In this document: piece by piece, positions 1-8,183 of the stretch | Position numbering within the stretch: position 1 is the stretch's first letter | Layout: each line of letters begins with the position of its first letter | Assembly: GCA_023423045.1 (NCBI GenBank) | Contig: JAFAGA010000044.1 | Location: forward strand, 1 to 64,000 | Length of the DNA stretch: 64,000 nt | Direction of reading: 5' to 3' | From: Bacillota bacterium | GTDB lineage: Bacteria; Bacillota; Clostridia; Lachnospirales; Lachnospiraceae | Translations under genes and position numbers: made by a program | The notes under the pieces: generated by a model | Databases searched by the model: none | What the model saw: only the letters and a program-made list of their open reading frames with translations | What the model was told of the DNA's origin: nothing

Positions 1-42
1 CACTGCATCTTTCTTAAATTGTTCTGTGTACTGTATAGCCAT
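1..42 (-). CDS. IS3-like transposase OrfA, N-terminus only (cut by window start)
   Basis: Only the first 14 codons lie inside the window, reading off the left edge. They give MAIQYTEQFKKDAV, which resembles the opening of the small helix-turn-helix OrfA protein of IS3-family insertion sequences. A GGAGG box sits seven bases before the ATG, so the start is credible. The family assignment rests on a very short stretch; a transcriptional regulator with a similar start cannot be excluded. If correct, an insertion sequence abuts the DEAD-box helicase gene downstream of its stop. Confidence 0.5.
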   Translation of the reverse strand, partial: MAIQYTEQFKKDAV

Positions 43-176
43 GTTCATTCCTCCAATTATCTCTATTATACTTTTTTATTAGAAAAATTCCATGTCTAAC
101 TTGTACTATTTATATTCTAGCACCAACTGTTTTAGATAGTGGATTATATAAATTCGCTTTTTAAGTATAAATCATG

Positions 177-1607
177 CTACTTCGAGGCATATTTCTTTTT
201 TGAAGAATTGATGTCTTTCTTATTTTTGTTCGGAAATTTCAAAAAACTCCTTTTTTCTTTTAAAGTACCATCAGCTGCCATATAATACTTTTTCTTTTTC
301 GATGGTTCTGATTGTTTCGCTCCTATTTGCTGAGAGACTTTTTGTGATGGAGTTTTCTTATGTGATAGGGTTGACTTTTCTGAGGTTTTCTCCGGTAGAG
401 CGGTTTGCGATGTTGTAGCTCTTGAGCCAGTTCTTCGCGGCTGTGTAGTCTTTACCGCAGGAAAGTTGTTCATTAATGGGTAAGGATGATCCTCAATTAC
501 CTTTAATTGTTTACCAATCAAATTTTCTATATCTGCAAGCTGTTCCTTTTCATCAAAATCACAGAAGGAGATTGCTACCCCTCCGAGACCGGCCCGACCG
601 GTTCGTCCAATGCGATGAACATAAGTTTCCGGTACATTAGGAAGATCGTAATTAATGACATGCGATAATTCATCAATGTCAATTCCTCTTGCAGCAATAT
701 CTGTTGCAACTAAGATACGTAATTTTTTGTTTTTAAAATTGCTTAGGGCAGTCTGACGTGCTCCTTGAGATTTATCGCCATGGATTGCTTGTGCTGTCAC
801 TTTTTCCTTGGACAATTGACGGGCAATACGATCCGCGCCATGCTTCGTACGAGTAAATACCAAAGCCGATACTATGGATTTGTCTTTGAGAATATGAAAC
901 AGTAAATCCTTCTTATTCACTTTATCAACAAAATACAGATATTGATCTATCGTATCTACCGTTGATGATACCGGTGTTATTTCTATTCTCACCGGATTAT
1001 TAAGTAATTTATCAGACAGCCTGGCGATATCAGGTGGCATAGTGGCTGAAAAAAGTAAGGTTTGCTTATTTACCGGTGTTTTAGCTAAAATCTGCTTCAC
1101 ATCATTAATAAATCCCATGTCCAACATGCGGTCAGCTTCATCTAATATACATATTTTTATATCTTTTAAATTAATCAGCTTTTGGTTTATGAAGTCATTT
1201 AATCTACCCGGTGTTGCAACGAGAATATCCACACCTTGTTGCAGCTTCTCCTCCTGCTGCTTCTGGGATACTCCTCCGTAGATTACACAATACTTTAAAT
1301 CTGTATATCTGCCATAAGTACAAAAACTCTCATATATTTGCAGTGCGAGTTCTCTGGTCGGTGTTATAATGAGAGCTCTTATTTTTCGTTCTACAGTACG
1401 TGGCGTACTTTCTTCACAGAGCAACTGCATCGTAGGAATAGCAAATGCAGCTGTTTTTCCTGTTCCGGTCTGTGCACACCCAAGTAAATCTCTTCCACTT
1501 AATATCACCGGGATTGCCTCTTCCTGTATCGGTGTAGGAACTTCATAATTTTCTTTCTCTAAGGCCTTTCGAATATCCGGTATTATATCTAATTCTTTAA
1601 ATTGCAT
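177..1607 (-). CDS. DEAD-box ATP-dependent RNA helicase
   Basis: A 476-residue cytoplasmic RNA helicase that uses ATP to unwind short RNA duplexes, probably in ribosome assembly or mRNA turnover. All core motifs are visible in order: Q motif PTPIQ (about residue 25), Walker A AQTGTGKT (about 45), PTRELALQ (about 83), DEAD in LDEADRMLDMGF (about 155), SAT (about 188), ATDIAARGIDI (about 305) and HRIGRTGRAG (about 332). After the core comes a basic, Ser/Thr/Lys-rich tail of about 100 residues typical of RhlE/CshA-type proteins that bind RNA non-specifically. AAGGAG precedes the ATG. It lies 21 bp behind the DUF1456 gene and is probably co-transcribed with it. The exact paralogue (CshA, RhlE-like) is not decided. 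Confidence 0.93.
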   Translation of the reverse strand: MQFKELDIIPDIRKALEKENYEVPTPIQEEAIPVILSGRDLLGCAQTGTGKTAAFAIPTMQLLCEESTPRTVERKIRALIITPTRELALQIYESFCTYGRYTDLKYCVIYGGVSQKQQEEKLQQGVDILVATPGRLNDFINQKLINLKDIKICILDEADRMLDMGFINDVKQILAKTPVNKQTLLFSATMPPDIARLSDKLLNNPVRIEITPVSSTVDTIDQYLYFVDKVNKKDLLFHILKDKSIVSALVFTRTKHGADRIARQLSKEKVTAQAIHGDKSQGARQTALSNFKNKKLRILVATDIAARGIDIDELSHVINYDLPNVPETYVHRIGRTGRAGLGGVAISFCDFDEKEQLADIENLIGKQLKVIEDHPYPLMNNFPAVKTTQPRRTGSRATTSQTALPEKTSEKSTLSHKKTPSQKVSQQIGAKQSEPSKKKKYYMAADGTLKEKRSFLKFPNKNKKDINSSKKKYASK

Positions 1608-1628
1608 AATTACTCCTTGCTTCCTATA

Positions 1629-2156
1629 TTATTTGTTGCGGTATTTGATCGCTAATCCTTTTAGAAAGTTTCTAGCGTACCTGTCTCCACATTCCTTATA
1701 ATTGCGTTGTCCTTCTCTTCGCAATACAGAGCTTAATTCACTGTTTGACAAATTTACTCCGGCTTTTTTTAGAATATCAAGCATGTCCTCACTTGTAAGG
1801 GAAAGCGCAATCTTTAATTTCTTTAGCAGGACATTATTCACATCTTTATTATCTGTTATCATAAATGCTTGTTTTTCAGGCTTACCTGGTTCTGATTCCT
1901 GTTTTCCCCGTTTGAGAAGGATGAAACCATTTAAAAAGGACTCCAACATGTGGTTATTGCATTTCTTCATATCATCATTGGCGACAAATTCGTCCTCCTC
2001 TGAATCTATGTTACCGCCCTTTTTTGGCTTCAATAGCATTCGCTGCAACTCTTCTCTTGTTAAAGTTATCCCGCCTAATTTGAATATCTCAAGCATGTCG
2101 ATATCTTTAATATCCAATGCATATCTTAATCTGATCAATATATCGTTATTATTCAT
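1629..2156 (-). CDS. DUF1456 family protein (YehS-like)
   Basis: A 175-residue soluble protein made of two copies of one helical module: about residues 1-70 (NNDILIRLRYALDIKD...) and about 103-170 (NNVLLKKLKIALSLTS...). Each has the pattern LRxALxIxDxDMLEIFKLxG then LTREEL. This doubled module is characteristic of DUF1456 proteins, whose biochemical role is unknown. The two halves are joined by an acidic linker rich in E and D. An AAGGGAT box precedes the ATG. It sits directly upstream of the helicase gene and may be expressed with it, hinting at an RNA-related role, but that is inference only. Confidence 0.8.
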   Translation of the reverse strand: MNNNDILIRLRYALDIKDIDMLEIFKLGGITLTREELQRMLLKPKKGGNIDSEEDEFVANDDMKKCNNHMLESFLNGFILLKRGKQESEPGKPEKQAFMITDNKDVNNVLLKKLKIALSLTSEDMLDILKKAGVNLSNSELSSVLRREGQRNYKECGDRYARNFLKGLAIKYRNK

Positions 2157-2358
2157 TTTTATCCCTTCTAAAAAATGGTAGTTAAAACATCAGACTATCA
2201 TTATACCACGTTATGGATTTATTATCATATTCTTTTTCTTACATGCTCTGTAATTTCTATTATTGCTAAAAAATAAGATATCTATTAGACGGCTTCTATT
2301 ACAATACATTAGTCCAGGTCATTATTATATGAAAATAGCGGACAAATAAATTTCTCAA

Positions 2359-3138
2359 TTAAAGATATAATTTCTTAATCTCATCTTCGGTCAACTCTCT
2401 ATATTGACCTTCTTTCAATGATTCATCCAACATCAGTCCACCAATGGAAATTCTTTTCAAATATACAACATAACAGCCAGCGGCCTTTAGCATTCTTTTT
2501 ACCTGATGTTTGCGGCCTTCCGAAATCGTAATATATCCGGATACAACCGGCTGCTCAGAAGGATTTTTCCGGATATCCTTAACTTTTTCCTGATCCATTT
2601 TATCCTTAAGATCCTGATAGTTTCCTTCCTCTTCTACTTCGATTTTTATAGCTCTTGCCAATGTTTCATTTTCTCCAATATTAATACCTATTTGCAGGAG
2701 TTCCTTAGCTCTGGAATCCAAAGAGCCAAAGGCCCAAAAAAAATAGGTCTTTTCCACATGTTTGTTCGGATGCATTAATCTATGGCTGAACTCACCATCG
2801 TTCGTCAAAAGAAGCAGCCCTTCTGTATCCTTGTCCAATCTTCCAACAGGAAACAGTCCTTTTGCTATGTTAACATCAAAATAATCCAGCACTGTATTAT
2901 TATTTGCATCCTTCCTTGCAGTAATGCATCCCCCTGGTTTATTAAACATATAATATTTCTTTCCTGTATGAACAATCTCTATGCCAAGATACTTGATAAC
3001 ATCCTTAGTTTCATCAACTTCTGAAGCAGGCTCTTTTACTTCCAGATTATTAACCGTCACCTTGCCTTTCTTCACATAATCACGGATAATTTTTCTCGTT
3101 CCTACGGAAGCCTCCGCTAAAAATTTATCTAATCTCAT
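2359..3138 (-). CDS. rsuA: RsuA-family rRNA pseudouridine synthase
   Basis: A 259-residue RNA-modifying enzyme converting a specific uridine of rRNA to pseudouridine. The N-terminus (MRLDKFLAEASVGTRK) is an S4-like RNA-binding domain, followed by the catalytic domain with the signature GRLDKDTEGLLLLTNDG at about residues 98-114, where the Asp after RL is the catalytic nucleophile. The C-terminal HQVKRMLKAAGCYV motif is also typical. The S4 start MRLDKF resembles RsuA (16S rRNA position 516) more than RluB, but the subfamily is not proven. If the integrative element were excised, this gene would lie just downstream of the tRNA-Trp gene and its terminator. Confidence 0.88.
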   Translation of the reverse strand: MRLDKFLAEASVGTRKIIRDYVKKGKVTVNNLEVKEPASEVDETKDVIKYLGIEIVHTGKKYYMFNKPGGCITARKDANNNTVLDYFDVNIAKGLFPVGRLDKDTEGLLLLTNDGEFSHRLMHPNKHVEKTYFFWAFGSLDSRAKELLQIGINIGENETLARAIKIEVEEEGNYQDLKDKMDQEKVKDIRKNPSEQPVVSGYITISEGRKHQVKRMLKAAGCYVVYLKRISIGGLMLDESLKEGQYRELTEDEIKKLYL

Positions 3139-3191
3139 ATTCCTGTCCTTCCGGGTTCAAAAGAGAAAATTTACACTTGCCATTTTTAAAT

Positions 3192-3234
3192 AATCAAAAG
3201 TCTTGAAAACAAGTGATTTCAAGACTTTTTGATT
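3192..3234 (-). terminator. Probable original tRNA-Trp terminator at the distal island edge
   Basis: A 13-bp perfect hairpin (arms 3196-3208 and 3217-3229, loop of eight bases) abuts the duplicate tRNA-Trp 3' end at 3233. Read on the minus strand it follows the duplicated CCCCTGTAA, in the same position that the hairpin 8048-8088 has relative to the intact tRNA. I infer it is the chromosomal terminator displaced when the element integrated. Confidence 0.6.
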
Positions 3235-3268
3235 ACAGGGGCAGTAGGATTTACCCATGGCCTGCGGT
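3233..3268 (-). repeat. att site: duplicate of tRNA-Trp 3' end (distal)
   Basis: Bases 3233-3252 match 8090-8109 exactly (TTACAGGGGCAGTAGGATTT). Similarity continues to about 3268 with two substitutions and a 2-base deletion relative to the intact tRNA. This is what an integrase using a tRNA 3' end leaves at the far end of its element. Confidence 0.85.
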
Positions 3269-3638
3269 CATACCTTGAGAATTTTTATAACTATTTTACG
3301 TTACATATTATTATTTATGTGATTTATTTGATCCATGTAATAAATAAATGGTCAAAAAGGGATTTTTAAAGGATAAATAATAAATTGTCATACAGTAATT
3401 ATACCAAAATCTTATTATAAATCTACATATTTTTATATTTTCAACTATATACGTATAAGAAGGCCAGCGAAACCTGCCTCCAGTGACTCAAAAAATCCGT
3501 AAGATCTGAAACTCTTCATCGATATCGATGGTATATACTAATCATTGCATAAACTCATCCTCTTTCATTTCAAGTATTGGTTTACTAAATAGAATATTAG
3601 TTGTAAAATGATATCAAAATACAGACGGAGGTACAGAT
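3269..3638. other. Gene-free AT-rich stretch with a 14-bp palindrome
   Basis: No convincing gene was found. The notable item is the perfect palindrome CATCGATATCGATG at 3517-3530, about 110 bp before the small gene at 3639. It could be an operator, but a chance palindrome cannot be ruled out. Confidence 0.4.
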
Positions 3639-3803
3639 ATGTCTAAGTGTAAGAAGAATGATCCTCAAAGTGGATTTGCGATAGGTATTAGTCTGGGGTT
3701 GGTGTTTGGATTAATGTTTAATAATCTGGCACTTGGTTTAGTATTTGGCTCCGCTTTTGGCTTAATAAGTGATGCGGGTAAAGCAAGGAAAAAACCAAGA
3801 TAA
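3639..3803 (+). CDS. Small glycine-rich membrane peptide, 54 aa
   Basis: A strong GGAGG lies seven bases before this ATG. The 54-residue product has a basic N-terminus (MSKCKKNDPQ), a hydrophobic core from about residue 13 to 45 with repeated LGLVFG / LGLVFGSAFG units suggesting one bent or two short glycine-zipper-like membrane segments, and a basic tail (KARKKPR). I do not recognise a named family. The internally repeated LGLVFG unit resembles small hydrophobic proteins of mobile elements and phages. It lies within the tRNA-Trp island, close to its distal end. Confidence 0.65.
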   Translation: MSKCKKNDPQSGFAIGISLGLVFGLMFNNLALGLVFGSAFGLISDAGKARKKPR

Positions 3804-4024
3804 TGCCTCAATAGTTCATCCACAAGCATTCCGTCCGGGGCAGGCTATTTTCCGCTCTGGCCGGGGTGCTTTCTTTTCGCCAGCCCTGTAGGTACCCATT
3901 GTAAATCTCATTGTTATCCCGGACAAATCCCTTTGCCTCTTCATACCTACCTCAGCTCTCAGCAGCCGAATGCAGTTATATTGCTTGTACATTTTTTAAT
4001 CAAGTGGTATTTCTACCACTCGGC

Positions 4025-4378
4025 TCAAATTTTTTCGAAATAGGTAATATTAACTGTCTCTACTGTTAGACTCATACTGGGATTTCCCAATCTACCTCTA
4101 GCCTCTTCAGCAACCTCCCTATATGCATTCCAGTAATCCTGGTCAGTTACTACTTCATAGGGAACTTTTTTACTTTCAATCATAAAAATAATGCTGCCGT
4201 TAAGTTCTCCAATGTCTGGGCTAACAAAATATCTTTCATGTACCTCCCCTGTAATGCTAATACCAGTTTCCTGATGAACTCTAATTGCTGCCGTATTCCA
4301 AACATCTCCGATAATAGCGTTTGTATAATATTGGGGATCAAGTCCAAAAAATGAAATTGAATAACTTTCTGTTTCCAT
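4025..4378 (-). CDS. Hypothetical protein, 117 aa
   Basis: A soluble, mildly acidic protein with no signal peptide or membrane segment (starts METESYSISFFGLDPQYY, ends VETVNITYFEKI). I recognise no family. The residue pattern suggests an alpha/beta fold with a long helix at about 80-97 (DYWNAYREVAEEARGRLG). No strong Shine-Dalgarno is seen before the ATG, so expression is uncertain. It lies between the small membrane peptide gene and the first integrase remnant, pointing the opposite way, and is probably cargo of the element. Confidence 0.5.
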   Translation of the reverse strand: METESYSISFFGLDPQYYTNAIIGDVWNTAAIRVHQETGISITGEVHERYFVSPDIGELNGSIIFMIESKKVPYEVVTDQDYWNAYREVAEEARGRLGNPSMSLTVETVNITYFEKI

Positions 4379-4617
4379 AATTCACCACTGACACATCTTT
4401 ATAATAATATATGTCTGTCTGCCAAAATGGTTATATATCAGTTATTGATCCGATATAACATTCCATCGTTCCTCTAGCCAAGCATTTTCCCGATGCTTGA
4501 TCCTGCTGAATAGGTTTTAAAACTAACCTTAACAATGGAATGCCAATAAAGAATTGGTAATACTATCTATATTTGATATAGTAGAAGATAACGATTTGAC
4601 GAATGGAGCATACTAGG

Positions 4618-4928
4618 CTGATAACACTCAAGACAGCGGCTTCAATTCCTATTGATTTTGTATGTACCAAAAAGATGGCGAAGCCTTTACTTACCAGACA
4701 GCAAAATATGGTGCGAAGATGATTAAAAAGAAAACCGGTCTACCTTTCTACTTCCATATACTCCGACATACTCACGCTACCCTACTCATTGAGAACGAAG
4801 CAAACATGAAGGACGCCCACGAACGCCTGGAGCATACCGATATCCGAATTACAATGAATACCTATGCCCATGTCACGCCGAAAATGCTCAAACAAACGGT
4901 AGATATCTTTAAAAAAGCAATAAAGTGA
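4618..4928 (+). pseudogene. Tyrosine integrase remnant, C-terminal catalytic part
   Basis: The in-frame 3' part (from 4662) encodes the end of a phage/ICE tyrosine recombinase: HILRHTHATLLIE carries the catalytic Arg and His, LEHTDI replaces the usual LGHTDI, and the nucleophile Tyr is in TMNTYAHVTPKM. Upstream of 4662 the similarity continues in another frame: LITLKTAASIPIDFVC is read before a run of A's where one base appears to be missing, after which KDGEAFTYQ follows. The rest of the N-terminal domain is absent. It is clearly homologous to the remnant at 7637-7996. Confidence 0.8.
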
Positions 4929-4931
4929 TCA

Positions 4932-4956
4932 TCCCTTATCTACATATCATAAGGGA
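4932..4956 (+). terminator. Hairpin after integrase remnant
   Basis: An 8-bp perfect stem (TCCCTTAT at 4932, ATAAGGGA at 4949) directly follows the integrase stop codon. There is no long T-run, so termination efficiency is doubtful. Confidence 0.4.
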
Positions 4957-5128
4957 TAAATTAGACAGATAAGCAACCTAAACAGAAGCTAATAAATGAT
5001 TCGAAACATTTGAAACAAAATGGCAGATCCACCAAAATATTATTACAAATTTATACATTTTATTATATCTATAGTTATATCCATATATGGTATCATAAAT
5101 ATGGAATTGATAGGGTATATGAAAGAAA

Positions 5129-5163
5129 GGGAGCCTCGCAGAAATGCGGGGTTTCCTTTTTTT
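5129..5163 (+). terminator. Rho-independent terminator
   Basis: A GC-rich stem with some G-T pairs and a GAAA loop (5130-5156) is followed by seven T's at 5157-5163. It has no obvious gene just upstream on the same strand; it may end read-through from the integrase remnant or a small transcript from the preceding AT-rich region. Confidence 0.6.
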
Positions 5164-5282
5164 ACATAATATGCTATATTTGTTATAATACAATTAAATA
5201 CGGGAGGTATAGTGTGAAAAATAGATCTTTAGCACTTTAAAAAGGGCAGACTTATACACGGAATTTTAAAGCATAATTTTTT

Positions 5283-6551
5283 TTATATTACAGAGGCTGA
5301 AAGATCAGTTGGTGGTGGAATCAAACCTTGAGATTGTAAAAGTTTGAAAGCTTGTTTTATAGCTTTTTCTTTCTGCTTATCTTTCATTTCCTGTGGCATA
5401 TCAATTTTATATAAATCACAAGGGTTAAAGGTTTCACCAGTTGCAAGCATGTTATAAATTGCTGTAAGCATCATTCTTGCAATTGCTATAATTGCTCGCT
5501 TTTTACCTCTTCTTTTAAAAATGCGTTCATATTTGTTTTTGTAGTAAGGAGACTTATCGGATTTTACGGCTGCATGGGCACACTGTACCAATGCAGGTTT
5601 TAGGTAGATTCCAGCACGTGTAATCCGAACGGATTTCTTCTTACCGGCAGATTCATTGTTACTAGGCGTTAGACCTGCCCAACAACATAAACGCTTAGAA
5701 GAGTTAAATTGTGATATATCCGTACCAATCTCGGAGATAATGGTAATTGCAGAGGTGCGGTCCACTCCGGGAATGGTACAAATTAGAGAAATGGCATTTT
5801 CATAGGGTTTTACCATTTCATCTATTTTAGAATCCAATTCAGTAATGGATTTTTCAACAAACTCAAGATGAGAACGCACCATAATCATACGATCTTTCTG
5901 CTGACGTGTCATTTGATAACCTTCAATAGATTCAATGATTGCATTAGCTTTGTTCTTGAGGGAGCGTTGTAAAAAAGAAGTACATTTTGAGGGTTCAAAT
6001 TCATCTGAGGTAATAAGATAGTCTGTGATGGAGGAGGCAGATTTGCCAAACATGTCCGAAACGACAGCATCAAGGGCTACATTACAAACGGTGAATGCAT
6101 TCTGAAAACGATTCTTTTCGCTAGATTTACAAGAAATAAGTTTATAACGATAACGAGTGTATTCACGTAGAATACGAATGGGTTTTTCAGGAATAAAACT
6201 GCCAGGTACAATACCTAGTCGAAATAAATCACCTATCCATTTAGAATCTTTGGTATCATCCTTGTTACCTTTTACAGCCTTGACCCATTTGGGATTGGCA
6301 ATGATCACATTGATGGAGTCTTCCAAAAGATTATAAACAGGAACCCAGTATTTACCCGTTGATTCCATACAAACATCATGGCAGTCATTTTCAAGAAGCC
6401 ATTGTTTGAATTCCAAGATTGAATTGTTGAAGGTAGAGAAACGTTTTTTAGAATAAGAAGGTTCAATTCCTTTAGTAGTTTTGATGATTGTGGCGACAAG
6501 AAAAGTTTTGTGAACATCGACACCACAGCAGATGGGATAAACAACTTTCAT
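5283..6551 (-). CDS. IS110-family transposase (DEDD recombinase)
   Basis: A transposase of about 422 residues of the IS110 family. The N-terminal RuvC-like DEDD domain begins CCGVDVHKTF with the first Asp and contains CMESTGKYWVPVY with the Glu. The C-terminal Tnp domain has ICTIPGVDRTSAITIISEIG and the conserved Ser-containing region TPSNNESAGK. AAAGGAG lies nine bases before the ATG of MKVVYPICCGVD, so I choose that start over an upstream ATG 20 codons earlier (6611). IS110 elements lack classical inverted repeats and are guided by a bridge RNA from a non-coding end, here probably 6552-6770. The exact element ends cannot be drawn. The gene is intact and may be active. Confidence 0.93.
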   Translation of the reverse strand: MKVVYPICCGVDVHKTFLVATIIKTTKGIEPSYSKKRFSTFNNSILEFKQWLLENDCHDVCMESTGKYWVPVYNLLEDSINVIIANPKWVKAVKGNKDDTKDSKWIGDLFRLGIVPGSFIPEKPIRILREYTRYRYKLISCKSSEKNRFQNAFTVCNVALDAVVSDMFGKSASSITDYLITSDEFEPSKCTSFLQRSLKNKANAIIESIEGYQMTRQQKDRMIMVRSHLEFVEKSITELDSKIDEMVKPYENAISLICTIPGVDRTSAITIISEIGTDISQFNSSKRLCCWAGLTPSNNESAGKKKSVRITRAGIYLKPALVQCAHAAVKSDKSPYYKNKYERIFKRRGKKRAIIAIARMMLTAIYNMLATGETFNPCDLYKIDMPQEMKDKQKEKAIKQAFKLLQSQGLIPPPTDLSASVI

Positions 6552-6770
6552 AGGATACATCTCCTTTCGTATAATGTGAGAAACCATTGACTGAACCATC
6601 ACACAATTCAACAGGCGTTAAAACAATTCTTAGTGTGCGGTCTCGTAGAGCCACTTATTTGTGCTTGGAAGATGGAACTTACACTGATTACTATACTGTT
6701 TTGAATGAGAAGTAATCTACGACTCCTCCTACCGTGCTTTGTAGTGTAGCTTCTCTTTAAAAAGAGTATA
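6552..6770 (-). ncRNA. Candidate IS110 bridge RNA region
   Basis: About 220 bp of non-coding DNA lies directly upstream of the IS110 transposase on its strand. In the IS110 group this left-end region encodes the bridge RNA whose loops base-pair with target and donor DNA. I infer the RNA from position and family only; I did not derive its loops. Confidence 0.35.
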
Positions 6771-6847
6771 ACCATATGGTGAATATCGCGCACCATTTTT
6801 TCATTACTATTTGTGCCGCAAGCGATAGCGGCGGAATGGAGATTACT

Positions 6848-7069
6848 ATGGGTTTTTGCGGCATCTGCAAGAGAGGATCAATTATATTTTTTGTATTATC
6901 AATATTGTGGGCGGTAGCGTCGCCAGCGCTTTATGGTATTTCATTAATTATTATCTTGTTGTCCGGTGTTTTAAGCCTTTTGTTGTACGGAATAGGTGAA
7001 ATAGTTGATAATCTGCGAACAATAAATACTCATTTAATAGATATTTCTTCTACAAAAACCGATGAATAA
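6848..7069 (+). CDS. Small two-helix membrane protein, 73 aa
   Basis: The start ATG at 6848 is chosen because GGAATGGAG lies just before it; an earlier in-frame ATG at 6776 falls in a GGTGAATATCGCGCACC dyad and has no ribosome-binding site. The product begins MGFCGICKRGS, has two hydrophobic segments at about residues 12-30 and 33-50, and ends with a polar helix GEIVDNLRTINTHLIDI. The CxxC pair near the N-terminus could bind metal. No named family is recognised. A GC-rich hairpin follows. It lies between the IS110 upstream end and the proximal integrase remnant. Confidence 0.55.
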   Translation: MGFCGICKRGSIIFFVLSILWAVASPALYGISLIIILLSGVLSLLLYGIGEIVDNLRTINTHLIDISSTKTDE

Positions 7070-7107
7070 TCGATGTTTTAAGATCCATAAATTTAGAAGA
7101 AGTTATA

Positions 7108-7137
7108 ACCCCGGCCAGCGCCGAACTGGACCGGGGT
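7108..7137 (+). terminator. GC-rich terminator-like hairpin
   Basis: Stem ACCCCGGCCAG (7108) with CTGGACCGGGGT (7126), one bulged A. It follows the small membrane protein gene by about 40 bp. No strong T-run, so it may also act as a transcript-end stabiliser. Confidence 0.5.
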
Positions 7138-7225
7138 ATGTTTATGCTTTACCGTGCAGAAGAAAAGCACCACGAAGGATGCTTATTCTCTTATTCTTCT
7201 TTTATCAGTATGACTCATCGATGCT

Positions 7226-7513
7226 TTAGGCTAATAAACTTTTATTATATTCATCATACATTCTATTGATAATGTACTTATCTACATTATCCACCAGATC
7301 TTCATGATCACAATCTATACAACAATTTAATAACTCTTCAATCGTGACATCAAAACCTAATTGCACTCCATTTAATTCCGTAAAAATCGATAGCCCTCTG
7401 GAATTTAATTTTAATTGCGTATCTCTATCACTATTTTTAACTTCTTTCTCAAGGTATTCCCAAATTAGTTTGCTTTTTGGCTTTTCATATTTGATATAGT
7501 CATATATACTCAT
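7226..7513 (-). CDS. Hypothetical protein, 95 aa
   Basis: A small acidic soluble protein starting MSIYDYIKYEKPKSKLIWEY and ending MYDEYNKSLLA. I choose the ATG at 7513 because a G-run (GGGGGG) lies just upstream of it; an in-frame start 20 codons earlier has no such signal. The CCIDCDHEDL stretch at about residues 69-78 has three cysteine/histidine positions but no recognisable zinc motif. No family is recognised. It is probably cargo of the tRNA-Trp island. Confidence 0.5.
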   Translation of the reverse strand: MSIYDYIKYEKPKSKLIWEYLEKEVKNSDRDTQLKLNSRGLSIFTELNGVQLGFDVTIEELLNCCIDCDHEDLVDNVDKYIINRMYDEYNKSLLA

Positions 7514-7636
7514 GCTACTTCCCCCCCTGTAATAATATATTTCCATATTACACCACTGGTTGTATCCCGTCAAATCAAAAAAGGCACCCAGCCGTAGCCA
7601 AATGCCTTATAAAAGAACTACATTCGGGAAAGCCCC

Positions 7637-7996
7637 ATGCTTTATGTTATTAGAGTGACTATTGACGGTCGGGATCACATCCAGCTTACCGATGTGAATT
7701 CTGATGGTACCGTGCCGGCTGACTTTGTATGCGAGAAAGATAATGGAGATGCCTTCACGAATCAAACAGTAAAGTATGGAGTAAAGATGATTAAAAAGGC
7801 AACAGGATTACCATTCTATTTCCACATGATCCGGCATACCCATGCCACGATGCTGATTGAAAACGGAGCCAATATAAAGGATGTCCTGGAACGATTAGGG
7901 CATACTGATATCAAGATAACCATGAATACATATTCTCACTTAACCCCGAAAATGAGGAAACAGACCGTTGATATTTTCGAAAAGGCAATTCTATGA
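7637..7996 (+). pseudogene. Tyrosine integrase remnant beside tRNA-Trp
   Basis: Encodes about 119 residues of the C-terminal catalytic domain of a phage/ICE integrase: HMIRHTHATMLIE (Arg, His), LERLGHTDIKIT and the Tyr in TMNTYSHLTPKM. The N-terminal arm-binding and core-binding domains are missing and no ribosome-binding site precedes the first ATG, so it is a truncated gene. It shares most positions with the remnant at 4618-4928 (FTxQTxKYGxKMIKK then TGLPFYFH). It ends under 100 bp from the tRNA-Trp 3' end, as expected for the integrase of an element using that site. Confidence 0.85.
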
Positions 7997-8040
7997 TGGT
8001 GGCAAATTCAAAACGGTTGGCACAAATTTGCTACTATTGG

Positions 8041-8088
8041 CAAAAAAATAGCTAGTCAATCTCGGAAGCCCTTGATTTTACTAGCTAT
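8041..8088 (-). terminator. tRNA-Trp terminator
   Basis: Arms ATAGCTAGT (8048) and ACTAGCTAT (8080) form a hairpin immediately downstream of the tRNA on the minus strand, followed by a seven-T run (complement of 8042-8048). Being inside the att repeats, it came with the element. Confidence 0.75.
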
Positions 8089-8092
8089 GTTA

Positions 8093-8165
8093 CAGGGGCA
8101 GTAGGATTTGAACCCACGACCTGCGGTTTTGGAGACCGTTATTCTACCAGCTGAACTATACCCCT
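8093..8165 (-). tRNA. tRNA-Trp (CCA anticodon)
   Basis: The minus strand folds as a 73-nt tRNA: acceptor AGGGGTA with TGCCCCT, D-arm GTTCAGCTGGTAGAAT, anticodon stem-loop with loop CTCCAAA (anticodon CCA), T-arm GTGGGTTCAAATCCTAC, discriminator G. CCA is not encoded. Its 3' half serves as the attachment site of the neighbouring element. Confidence 0.96.
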
Positions 8166-8183
8166 AATTGCTATTGCTTTATT

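Larger units (their letters stand above)
3233..8127. mobile_element. Decayed integrative element in tRNA-Trp
   Basis: About 4.9 kb lies between direct repeats of the tRNA-Trp 3' end (3233-3268 and 8090-8127). Inside are two integrase C-terminal remnants (4618-4928, 7637-7996), an IS110 transposase, and small genes of unknown function (3639, 4025, 6848, 7226). The proximal integrase remnant is under 100 bp from the tRNA 3' end, the usual place. No relaxase, capsid, replication or excisionase gene is visible, so this is a remnant and not a functional element. Confidence 0.75.

Noticed and set aside
5010..5240. 76-codon frame upstream of the IS110 gene
   Set aside because: Tyr/Ile-rich translation of AT-rich DNA that runs through a terminator hairpin; no start signal.
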